The notes under the pieces are model-generated. The model saw nothing but the letters and a program-made list of their open reading frames with translations. It ran no database searches and had not been told where the DNA came from. A program made the translations under genes and the position numbers. Positions 22,716 through 34,200 of a stretch of DNA of 64,000 nucleotides are shown here, in pieces; the first letter of the stretch is position 1, and each line of letters begins with the position of its first letter. The stretch comes from Eupeodes corollae. Its lineage: Eukaryota; Arthropoda; Insecta; Diptera; Syrphidae. The DNA is taken from the NCBI RefSeq assembly GCF_945859685.1, contig NC_079147.1, forward strand, positions 72,198,946-72,262,945. Direction: 5' to 3'.

Positions 22716-23290
22716 ATGGTAATTATCCTCGGTTTTTCATGCAATATATTGAGTTCAAGAATGTTTTTTTTTAAGGTTTTCAAGGAGTATATAAGAACGA
22801 GTGATTTTGAATTGTATGTGGATTCTATTTTCGAACTATCGAATTTATTTTTTGTGTTTAACCAACCTAAATATGCAAGGTGGATATTAAAGTATCATTC
22901 TAATGTAGTTGAATAAAAAATAAAAAATCGAATTTAATAAACGAATTTAGGCGTGGTGTAATGGTATAAGGCGTACAAGAAAAAGTTTTGATAGATCATC
23001 ATTAATGCGGAGGCTGCTAACTTTCTGGGGAGTATGCACAAATTCAAGGACTTAGAGATTTGGTAAGCAAGTGGCTGCTCGAAAATAAATAATTTCAATT
23101 GCAGAAACTGTACGCAACTAGCTTCGGCATTGGGAGTGAATTTATGTGCTGCGCTACCAGCATTTCATGCCCTTACAGGTTGTGACTATACGGCCAGTTT
23201 TTTTTAGAAAAGGAAAGCTTAACCTCTGATCTCTTACTGGAAAAAGGTACAGAAGTTATTTATAACTTTAATTCACATATATGTATATGG
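22716..23290 (+). pseudogene. remnant of an uncharacterised mobile-element ORF (HALTGCDYTASFF)
   Basis: A first frame (22716-22916) reads DFELYVDSIFELSNLFFVF followed by NQPKYARW. A second (about 23105-23230) reads LCAALPAFHALTGCDYTASF. The pairing of an ARW..YH block with an AFHAxTGCDxTxxFF block, in this order, is a pattern I recall from dispersed ORFs in insect and cnidarian genomes that behave like transposon genes. The piece is short, frameshifted and has stops. No ends were found. Confidence 0.45.
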
Positions 23291-23940
23291 TCTACGGAAC
23301 TGAAAAAGTGTAAATGATCCTAGATTTCAAAGGTTTCTGAAAATATTTAATATTGAATTGAAAAAAGATGAAAGTATTTTTTTTTGGGAATAAGCGGTCG
23401 GACGTTTGTTTGGCACATGAAAAGTTTGTCCGACCAATAGATTCTTAAAGTAGACGGCCCAAGCTTTTACTTGATACCCCATTTCTCCATTTACCCGATG
23501 AGGTAGGTCAACACCAAAAATACCGTTTTTTGACATGGTCGGACAAAGGGTTGGTGACGGATTCTGTCTGTTCAACCAAATGATTTTAAATTTACCACCA
23601 GATCTCTACCAAATACTATTTAAATTTTCCATTGACCTGTTGAGATACCCCAACACAAAAAAACGCAACCGGAAGCGACCATTTTGCGGCCAAAAGGCCC
23701 GGAAAAGGTCTGTCCGTCCAGTGGTTTTGTAATTTTCGTGTCTTTTTCTATTTATCGTTTATTTTTCATTACTTCTTATATTACATCAATTTTCTTGTAA
23801 CCATTTTTGACACAATTCTTCTACTTTTTATTCTTCTTTAACTTCTTATTCTTCTACTTGTAAACCTTTACTTCTACTTCGGCTTCATTATCATTTTGTT
23901 CATATCTTCTCCTTTAAATCATTTACTTCACATTGTAAGC
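23291..23940. other. stretch downstream of the channel gene, nothing firm
   Basis: Contains a moderately GC-rich block at about 23395-23730 (repeated CCGACC/GGTCGG phrases) that may be an old repeat, then T-rich DNA. No gene is supported. Confidence 0.4.
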
Positions 23941-23946
23941 TTTATT
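23941..23946 (-). promoter_or_regulatory. polyadenylation signal of the DEG/ENaC gene
   Basis: AATAAA on the minus strand, 64 bases after the stop codon at 24010-24012. Confidence 0.6.
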
Positions 23947-24009
23947 ATTCTAGACAAAATTATTCATTATTTGATTTATGGTTCTTATATTTTATGAGTT
24001 CAATTTAAT

Positions 24010-25209
24010 TTAAGGACAAATAATCAACTTTTGCTTTTCCATATCGCCCTTAAGTCGATCCACCATAATCGCCTCCCACAAGAACATCATAATCTTCCCT
24101 CCGAAAAAATACAATATCTCACATACTGCAACTAAAGAGAATCCCGTTACAATTCCACATATGTTACCAACGGTACCTGAAAAAAAAAGGAAGAAACAAA
24201 GACGAACAATTTATCATCCACGCATCCTTATAAGACGGTGGCTGTATCCTAGATAAAGAATAAAAAAGACACCACTTACTGAAAACCTCAAACCAGGAAT
24301 TTTTAATAATTTGCCTATAAAATGGAACAGTCGGTTCTGCAAAATACAGTTGCAATTTGGTAATGTCCGTTATGTTGCTGTATATGTTTATATCCATAGA
24401 ACGAACAGAGAAATAGAAGAAATGAAAGAAAACAAAAACAAATTTAAATACGCCACTCACTGAACACGACCGCCACCATAACGAAATCGATCCAAAGGCA
24501 GCGACATCAATGAAACCTTGTATTGGATGTCGGAACAAGACGGCAAGCATTCAGGACAGTAAAGACCGTCTTCCATTTCACGTTCGAGTCCTCGAACCGT
24601 TTGTCTTTGGGTTATGACGTTCATCCATTTAACTATGTAGCAGCCAAACAAGTGTGTGGTGGTGGTGCCAAAATTGGAGACGAGAGGTAACGTTTGCGAT
24701 AAAATATAAAATAACGAATTTAGGTCGAGGTAATTTCAACAAAAAAAAGGCCGAAAAAACTCAAGACGGTCTAGGTATTAAAAATAGTGTGATCTGAATC
24801 TAGTGGGGTTTTGTGGTTTGTGTGTGTTAAAGAGAACAAGGTAGTTGGTTTTGTTGTTGCTTTTGTTCATTGCAGAATTGCAATTTTAATGCCAACCCGC
24901 TTTGAGCCCACTTTCGAGGATAAGATGAGACACTATTGGGTTGAAACTAGGACATGCACGACACTTGGCTAGATGTAGGATTATACATACGAGTATGTAC
25001 TTACATTCATATCGATTTAGACACTCCAGGTGCTGCAACGTACAGTGGACTATCTCGGTGTTTGTGTCAAGGAAATGATAAGGATAGTAAAACGGCAAAC
25101 ACTCACAAAGGACAATTATGCTCCTTATGCGACATTGAGTAATGCATCTATTGAGGCTATAATGATCCCCATACATATTCGGTAGCTCATCGTCAAAGAA
25201 ACAAGCTCT
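24010..25209 (-). CDS. DEG/ENaC gene exons 7-10 (lower extracellular domain, TM2)
   Basis: Exon 7 begins RACFFDDELPNMYGDHYS and carries CECLPFYYP. Exon 8 has GLEREM, then LYCPECLPSCSDIQYKV. Exon 9 has LQLYFAEP. Exon 10 has GNICGIVTGFSLVAVCEILYF and a 30-residue cytoplasmic tail ending at TAA. Donors are GTAAGT or GTGAGT. Confidence 0.92.
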
Positions 25210-28200
25210 CTGCGAAAGAAAAACAACACATTTTTAAGGAATATTTTTGGTAAAGACCTCCAGGTCATATTTAAGGCTCTCAAAACCTGTCTTTTTGCAG
25301 CAGTTATATCGATAATTTTTAATACTTTTGAAGTTCTTTAAGCATTTAAAGACTTTATGACTTAAATAACTCTAATGAAATAAAATAACTTTTTTAAAAT
25401 GGTTTTGATTTAAATTTACTGGTCAAGTACTTGAAATACTTAATATTTGGTACTTGAAGTCATAAGCTTAGAAAATCTTGGAAATTTCAAAGTTTTTGTT
25501 TCAATAAAAGTATAGATTTTATTACAAATGAAAAATTAAATTGCAGTGTCTGGTACTTAAAATTAAAAGCAAACTTAATGTACTCGTACCTACTGGTAGA
25601 GTGCAGATTCGGGCACAATTACTTTATACTTTTAATTTTTAAGTACCCGTACTTATGCTTTGTACTCATAGTTGTTCCTCTAAATTCCTTTACTTTCTCA
25701 AGTACATTAAATATCCTGCTTTTTATAAAATAATGAAACGTTAATGAGGGAATTTCAGGTGTACTGAAAATTTCAAGCACCAAGTAAGTATTTCTTAGTT
25801 CTTAGTTCTTAGTTATAAGTTCTTAGTTCTTAGTTCTTAGTTCTTAGTTCTTAGTTCTTAGTTCTTAGTTGTTAGTTCTTAGTTCTTAGTTCTTAGTTCT
25901 TAGTTCTTAGTTCTTAGTTCTTAGTTCTTAGTTCTTAGTTCTTAGTTCTTAGTTCTTAGTTCTTAGTTCTTAGTTCTTAGTTCTTAGTTCTTAGTTCTTA
26001 GTTCTTAGTTCTTAGTTCTTAGTTCTTAGTTCTTAGTTCTTAGTTCTTAGTTCTTAGTTCTTAGTTCTTAGTTCTTAGTTCTTAGTTCTTAGTTCTTAGT
26101 TCTTAGTTCTTCGTTCTTAGTTCTTAGTTCTTAGTTCTTAGTTCTTAGTTCTTAGTTCTTAGTTCTTAGTTCTTCGTTCTTAGTTCTTAGTTCTTAGTTC
26201 TTAGTTTTTAGTTCTTAGTTCTTGATTCTTAGTTCTTAGTTTTTTTTTTTTTTTTTTTTTATAATATGCAGGCACTCAAGGGGTTATTAGTACCCTTTAT
26301 ATGTTTATATTTAAACACAGTGCGAGCGTTAGGAAAATAGGGAAGGATTTAAGAGGAGATACCGGTGCACATTGGTCTTAAAGTTCTGAACATCAAAATG
26401 GGAGGGAAAAACAGAGTTGGCCAAAGCATTCCACATTCTCGATGTGCGATTTAAGAAAGAATCTCTGTACTTAACAGTACGCCCGAAATTGAGCTCAAGG
26501 GTAAACTGATGAGCATTCCTAGAAGTGCGAGTATTACGGCTGAATTGTTTAAGGGGTGGAATGCAACTGGCTAATTCGACAGAACATTGTTTGTAAAAAT
26601 ATCTATAAAATAACGAAAGGCATGAAACATTGCGACGGTGTTCCAGCGATGTAAATGTTTCGATTATAGTTCTGTCGCCTATCATTTTTAAAGCCCTTTT
26701 TTGAATTCTATCCAAGAGATTTAAATTTGTTTTGGGGGCACCTGCCCAGATATGAGAATTATATTCAAGCTTTGGACGGATAAAAGCTTTGTAGATTATA
26801 GCCAGATCAGAAGGGGTGAAAAATTTCTTGCATCTTCGGAGAAATCCTAAGCATCTGGCAGCATTTTTGGCGATATCGAATATGTGATCATTCCATAAGA
26901 GGTGATCTGTGATATTCATACCAACTACTGAAAGTTGATTAGTTTCCTGGATGCAAGTGCCGCTCATGGATAGCGGCATCGGGGGTGGGTTACGCTTTAA
27001 CGACAGGAGACAGCATTGAGTTTTGGAAGCATTAAATTCTACACGGTTTTTGATTCCCCATTGGACAATGCTGTCAAGATCAGAATTTAATGAGCTTATC
27101 ATACGCTGCCGTTGAAGTTCCACATCCGAAGGACAAGGATGTGAATCTATAAACGAGTATGAAAAGCTGAGGGTACTGTCGTCGGCGAAACAGGTTAATG
27201 GATTAGAAGTGGCAGACATAAGATCATTTATGAATATAAGAAAGAGTGTCGGAGACAAAACGGAGCCCTGGGGAACACCAGCATTTATTTTAAGAATTTC
27301 AGACTTGTAACCATCCAATACAACTTGTATTGAACGGTTAGAAAGGTAATTTCTAATCCAACGAAGAAGAGATTCATCAATACCAAAAGCACGCATTTTC
27401 GATAAGAGAGCTTGGTGCCAAACTCTATCAAATGCTTTTGAAATATCAAGTGCAATAATCTTACTTTCTCCAAAACGATGTAAAGATTTGTTCCACTGTT
27501 CGGTGAGATGGACCATGAGATCACCAGTGGACCTATTGCTACGAAAACCATACTGTCGGTCATTAAGAAGCTTCCGTTCTTCGAGATATTTCTTGAGCTG
27601 ATAATTAATCAGCGTTTCCATGACCTTGGAAAGAAGGGACGTGAGTGCTATTGGACGATAGTTAGAGGGAGAGGAGGATTCGCCTTTTTTAGGGACAGGC
27701 TGGACAAATGCTATTTTCCATCCGCTCGGAAAAAGACCTGTAGAGTAGGAAAGATGGAAAAGTTTACGCAGTGGTTTTGCCAGCGATGAAGAACACCTCT
27801 TCAGAACAATTGGGGAGATACTATCCGGGCCAGCGGATTTGTGTATGTCAAGGTCTTTCAGTACTCTTGCAACTGCACGAGTGCGAAAGAAGATTCGTCC
27901 CATTGAATCATTTACGCTCTCAAGAACAGGAGGACTCATGACACTTTCCGGTAGCGTCGAATTAACAGCAAACTGTGCTGCAAGCAAATTGGCTTTATCA
28001 ATCGAGCTTACATAGGGAGTGTCATTGTGGACGAGCGTTGGAACCGAGGATGACGTGGTGTTTCGTACGTTTTTTACAAATGACCAGAAATTTTTACTAC
28101 CTTTGGGACATTGTAGTATTTTTTGCCTTAATTTCTGATCATGCAAAAATTTGGTTCGACGAATATGACCATTACATGTCTTCCTAGCTTGTTTGAACTT

Positions 28201-31200
28201 ATTCCGGTTTTCCTCGGTCGGGTTGGCTTTGTAACAACGGAAACTTACATCTCTGATCCTAATAACCTCTTTACAGCTCGAATCAAACCATGAGTTCTCT
28301 TTGGGTTTGATAGATTTTACCCTGTTCGGGATAAAATTTCTCATTCCACAAAGAATTAAATTTGTAACCATATCTGCGCTGGAATCCACGTCACTATCGG
28401 GGAAGCATAGTGACCAGTTAAAGTTCCTGAAGAATTCATTGAGACCGTCCCAGTTGGCTTTCTCATATTGCCAAACGGTTCTCATAGGAGTTTTTTCTTT
28501 AACTGGGTTTTTTCGACATGAGAATTTTGCAGATATGATACAATGGTCTGATGTGCCTAGAGGCGGTAATACACTAATTGTGTATTTATTAGGGTCAGAG
28601 GTAAGAAACAAGTCTAGGGTGTTGGCGGATTGACCTGCAACGTCAGGGATTCGAGTTGGCTCATCGACAAGCTGGGTTAATTGATTTAACTCAGCAAAGA
28701 TCTCAACATACCTTCCTTCCGGTGTTGACTGACCAGAATAACGAAGCCAAGAAGAATTGTGTACATTGAAATCGCCCGCAATGACAATTTGGGGCAACAA
28801 TTCTTTGAATGGAGTCAGACAGAGCATCAAATTCGTTAAAAGTTGAATTTCTGTCCAGATTTGGACTTCGATATAAAAAAAACATGTGTGGATGATGTGT
28901 TTATTTACCGTGAATTTTAACCACATGAAGTTAAAGTTTGTGTTGGAGCACAAACCATATTGTGGCTGGAGTTGGTATGCAACATCATTTCTTAGTTCTT
29001 AGTTCTTAGTTCTTAGTTCTTAGTTCTTAGTTCTTAGTTCTTAGTTCTTAGTTCTTAGTTCTTAGTTCTTAGTTCTTAGTTCTTAGTTCTTAGTTCTTAG
29101 TTCTTAGTTCTTAGTTCTTAGTTCTTAGTTCTTAGTTCTTAGTTCTTAGTTCTTAGTTCTAAGTTCTTAGTTCATAGTTCTTAGTTCTTAGTTCTTAGTT
29201 CTTAGTTCTTAGTTCTTAGTTCTTAGTTCTTAGTTCTTAGTTCTTAGTTCTTAGTTCTTAGTTCTTAGTTCTTAGTTCTTAGTTCTTAGTTCTTAGTTCT
29301 TAGTTCTTAGTTCTTAGTTCTTAGTTCTTAGTTCTTAGTTCTTAGTTCTTAGTTCTTAGTTCTTAGTTCTTAGTTCTTAGTTCTTAGTTCTTAGTTCTTA
29401 GTTCTTAGTTCTTAGTTCATACTTCTTAGTTGTTAGTTGTTAGTTGTTAGTTGTTAGTTGTTAGTTGTTAGTTGTTAGTTGTTAGTTGTTAGTTGTTAGT
29501 TGTTAGTTGTTAGTTGTTAGTTGTTAGTTGTTAGTTGTTAGTTGTTAGTTGTTAGTTGTTAGTTGTTAGTTGTTAGTTGTTAGTTGTTAGTTGTTAAAGG
29601 TTAGTTGTTACTTATTAGTTTTTTAAAGTCGTGAGTTTTTTCAGTTTCTAATTTTCGTTTACCAATTTAGGACTATAATGCCTTATACTCGCGATGCTAT
29701 CAGTAAATCGTGGTGTAATTGCCATGTAAGAGTCCTGTTGACTAGGAATAAAACGTTCGCTGACACCACCTGATGAAACGTCTGCATACATACTATGAGG
29801 ATGAACTAAAACCTTCAAATAAAGTTCTTATTTAGGAACAATAAAAATACGAAACCAAAATAGTTTTCTACTCACAATAAAACCATCTGTTTCAAGGACA
29901 TTGTAAAAAGTGTCATTTGATAGTGATCGCAAAGTAACTGATAGACCTTGAGTTGAGCCAAAAAATCTCATCTTATCCGATCGTTCACGATATCTTAAAA
30001 TATTTGTATACAATCATATTAACTATTAATTAATAACAAAATAAGAGCATTTACTTATTTTTACTATTAAACGTGCAGCAGTATCCATATTTTGTCAATC
30101 CCACTTCAAATTCTTCAAAACAATCAATTTTCTTTCCACCTAAATGACAATCTTTTAACATATCATTACAAGATGGAGAAAGCTTGTTTTTTAAATTGTA
30201 AAGAATAAAATGGATTTAAAAAAAATCACTAACTTCAATGTAAATAATATAACTTACAAATTGCATTGTTTTGCTTGTATTAAAAAACACATAATCATCA
30301 GTATCGTATAAGTCAAGAAAACCTTGAAAATATAAAGCTCTATCCAGATCCATTGAGTCTTCGGATTGAAATAAATATGATAGCATCTTGATGTTTTCAA
30401 AAAAGTATTCAGGTTTCCTTCTTCTAGGATCTCTATTACTTCTGTAAAATATTAACATAATGAAGGTTACTTAGTTTCTTAATCTTTTGGTTGACCCTCA
30501 AACTTACAATTCAGTAGCATATTTTAAAGCAGATGCATTCGAAATTCGATTAATTGAACATATTGAAACTGTCGGAAATGGTATCTTTTCGATGGGATAG
30601 AGCGGATCATATAGGGTTACGTGTAAATGTTGACCAAAGAACTCTGTGATGGTGTATTTTAAAAATAAAATAAGCAGGGCCAACGTCATTATATGAAATA
30701 CTACCCAAATCATTCTGAAATTTAGAAATATAAAAGGACATAGGATAGTTTTAAACATTTTCTTGATTTAGTATATATTAAAGCTTTCACAAGTTTAAGA
30801 GAAAACATCAAGATTTTTTAACATTTTAAATATCAAAACGGGTAAGGTAAATCTTGTGTATTCAATTTAAAAACAAATCTGAATAACAAACATTTTTATG
30901 AAAAAACCTTTCAAATCTAAATTTCTTCTTTTGGAGTTTTTAAACTATTGTATAGTTTATTTCTATAAGGTGTATCTAGTCGTGTCATAACTTTTATTAC
31001 AAGAATCAAACACCATAAGGTAAGAACTATAAACAATTTTGTACTGTTGTTTCATTTATTTGGCAAACTAAATTAAATTAAAAATTAGGTTTACTAAAAA
31101 TTAACGACTTCTTCCTTAGAACACCCCTTAAAAATTGTGACTATCGACCTATATTGGCAAGCACTGTTCCATTTGATATCTTTGACACTTTTCATTAAAA

Positions 31201-34200
31201 TCTATCTTAAGAATTGAAAATGTATGTGGGAAGTCTTTTAGGCGCGCTCTTTAATTCCCCGTGGGCCTATCTTAAGCTGCTCTTAGATCTACGGTGCTCA
31301 CCCTGAGACACTAACTTCGATTTGTACATATGTCTCACGAGAACCCTGAACAAGAATCTATTCATCTCGATTGAAAAGGGTATTTGTTTAACCATTAAAC
31401 TTAAACATATTCAAAGAAGTTTGCTAAACTCTTGCTAAGTTGTAACTAAGCAAGTCCATAGTTTAGAATTTTCATAATAAAATTTAACCCGTGGTCTCAA
31501 AATTAACATAAGAAATGCTGCTCTTAAGTAGTTATTATCACAGCCAAACGTCATGTTTGATTTTTGTTGGTGAATTAAATAGCTGGAAAAGTTATTCATA
31601 ACAAATAAATTGTACGTTAACTTATCGTCCAGAAAAATGTCGATTGATAACGCAATTAAAGAAGATATGGATAGGTATTTTAGAGGAATTTGAGTTATTT
31701 ATTAGATTGCAAAATATCTTCCAGCAACAAAGAATTCTACGAAATGGTTTATAGGTTTTAACAGCATTAAGATTTTCAGTAGAAATTTTTAAAAATTCCA
31801 TCTACAAGTCATTTCAAAAGACAGATTTTTTCCAAAGAGCAGCATTTCCCATGGTTAATGCTTAGGACTGTCATGCGAGAGGTCTTGGTCAATCCGTGCC
31901 AGTGCCATCTAAACTTTGTTTTTTTACGGATACTGCCTCTTGCGAGGAATTGATAAATCCTCCAAAGCAATTCTTGTCCTTTCTCAATTTTTCGATATGG
32001 ATTCAGCTTAAGACTGTAGGTCCCCTTTAAAATTGCTTAAAAGTTTGTAGGTTTTCGTGATGGGTAAAAAAAGTTGTCAATTGAATTATTCTTAAAAAAT
32101 TTTAAAATTACCAACAACATTTTGCATATGATAAAAGAGTTTGATTTCAATATCTATTTTTGTTAACGAGATTTTTATTCGAAAACCAATTTTTACCAAT
32201 TTTAGTAGCATTTCTTAAAAGTTTTTTATTTCTTACGTATATAAACAAATACAAATTGGATGAATGAAATTTATTTGAAAGATATCAAGAACCGAACATC
32301 AATTTTTACCAAATTTGAATAGGTACAATTTTTTGTAGATTTTATATTTGTATGAAAAAAACAGACTATTGAATATTTTCTGTGAAAAAAAAAGTTTGAA
32401 AACAATATTATTAAGTTTTGAAAAGCTGATTTGAAAGTAAATTTTTACCAAGTTTTAGGATTGTTTTTTTTTTAGGTTTTTATTTATTGTAAAAACTATC
32501 AATTCGATTGTTCTCAAATTTTTTTGCAATTTTAAAAACAATATTTCTTATAAGTAAAAATCAGTTGGAAGCCAAAATCTGACGTTTTTGAAAAGATATT
32601 TGAGTTAAAATTCAATTTTTACCGAGTTTTTTATTTTTTATAAAAAAAAATGTCAATTTGATTTTTCTCAAAATTTTACCCGATGTCGAAAACGTTATTT
32701 TTCATTGCACAAAATTATTTTGGAAATTAAATCATTTTTTATTCATGCAATTTTCGAGGTGACAAATTTTGTATTCATTTTTTTTTATTTATAAAAAACC
32801 ATTAATTGCATTTTTCAAAAAAAAAATATAAAATCTAATTCAAGTTTCTAGTGTCATTGGTTTGTGAGATATTTAGGGTAAACCAAAATTTTCACCTTTT
32901 TTGTAAGACATAACCCATCCTAGGATATTTCATCCTGGAAATGAAAAACACTTGTAAGCATACAAGAAATTACTATTCATGTATTGTTTACAGTCGATCT
33001 TTTGTGCGTTTTCGACTTTAATTATGAAGTGACACATAAGCAGTGGTTGTAGAGGTTGTACGCAATATAATATATACGTATGTAGGTGTACGTTGAAAAA
33101 GTGATTCTAATAGAAAATACATATACTCTTTCTGGCCCGTTTCTTTATCTTTTACTGAGTATTTATTTTTTTATTTATTAATTTATTGAATAATATTTTA
33201 AAATCATTTATACAAATGTACCAAGATATTACTTCTTGATAGAAACTTTAAAATAGATTGTATATTAAACATTTCATATTCGTTGGTATTTACAATACAT
33301 AGTTATAGTAAAATGTTGTCAAAATAATGCAGTCTTTTGGGCTCATGCATAAGATTTGATCTGGTAAGATGGGAGAAGGTTACATTTAATACAGGTAAAA
33401 TAATAACAAACAAATTTTAGTAGTAGTAGTATTTTTTATTTTGCATAAATCAGTATAATAGGTGTTGTAACCGCACATTTTACAATACAGTGATTTGATA
33501 AATATATCTTACATCTGAAATATTATTTTATAGTTTAAACAAAAAATATTAGGGCAACGAAATACTTGAAGGAAAAGCAAAGAAAAACCTTCAATTTAAA
33601 TTATAAAAAAAAAAAAAATGACTAGAATTTGATTCAGTTGTGTTTAACAAACATTTTTAAATAGAATTGAATTCTTGGATAATGGAGTATAATATAAATA
33701 ATAAATAAATTAACAAATCAATATAATTAACACAAAAGTGAATATACAAATATATAAATAAATAAAAACAATTAATGATTTAATAAATAAAAAGAAAATA
33801 AATAAATAAGTAAATAAATAAATAAATAAGTAATAAATAAATAAATTAATATAAATAAAAAAGTAAGTAAATATAAATAAATAAATGAATAAGTACATAA
33901 ATGAACGAATAAATAAATAAATGGATAAATTATTACGAAAAAAAAGAAGCAAAAGAAGAGATCAATAAATAACAATTTATATGTAGATATAGTGAAAAAA
34001 AAAAAAAAAAAAAAAAAACGTAAATAGATAGGTAACTGAACAAATATTTATCACAGATTGATTTGGTTTATAAGAGGGTTATCAGATGAATTACATCTAA
34101 GCGCAAAGTTTGCTTCTAGCTTTTGAATTCGTTCGGAGATCAATTCAACATTCGTTTCTTGATGAAGGTCACAAGTGGAATAACGGAATGGTAGATTAAG

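Noticed and set aside
28301..28633. Plus-strand ORF of 110 codons
   Set aside because: Shadow of the LINE coding sequence on the opposite strand.
25787..29597. Telomere-like repeat
   Set aside because: The unit TTCTTAG/TTGTTAG is not the insect TTAGG repeat and the array lies inside an intron between matching exons.
33710..33975. Two minus-strand ORFs rich in Leu, Phe, Ile, Tyr (membrane-protein look)
   Set aside because: They are translations of AAAT-type simple sequence.
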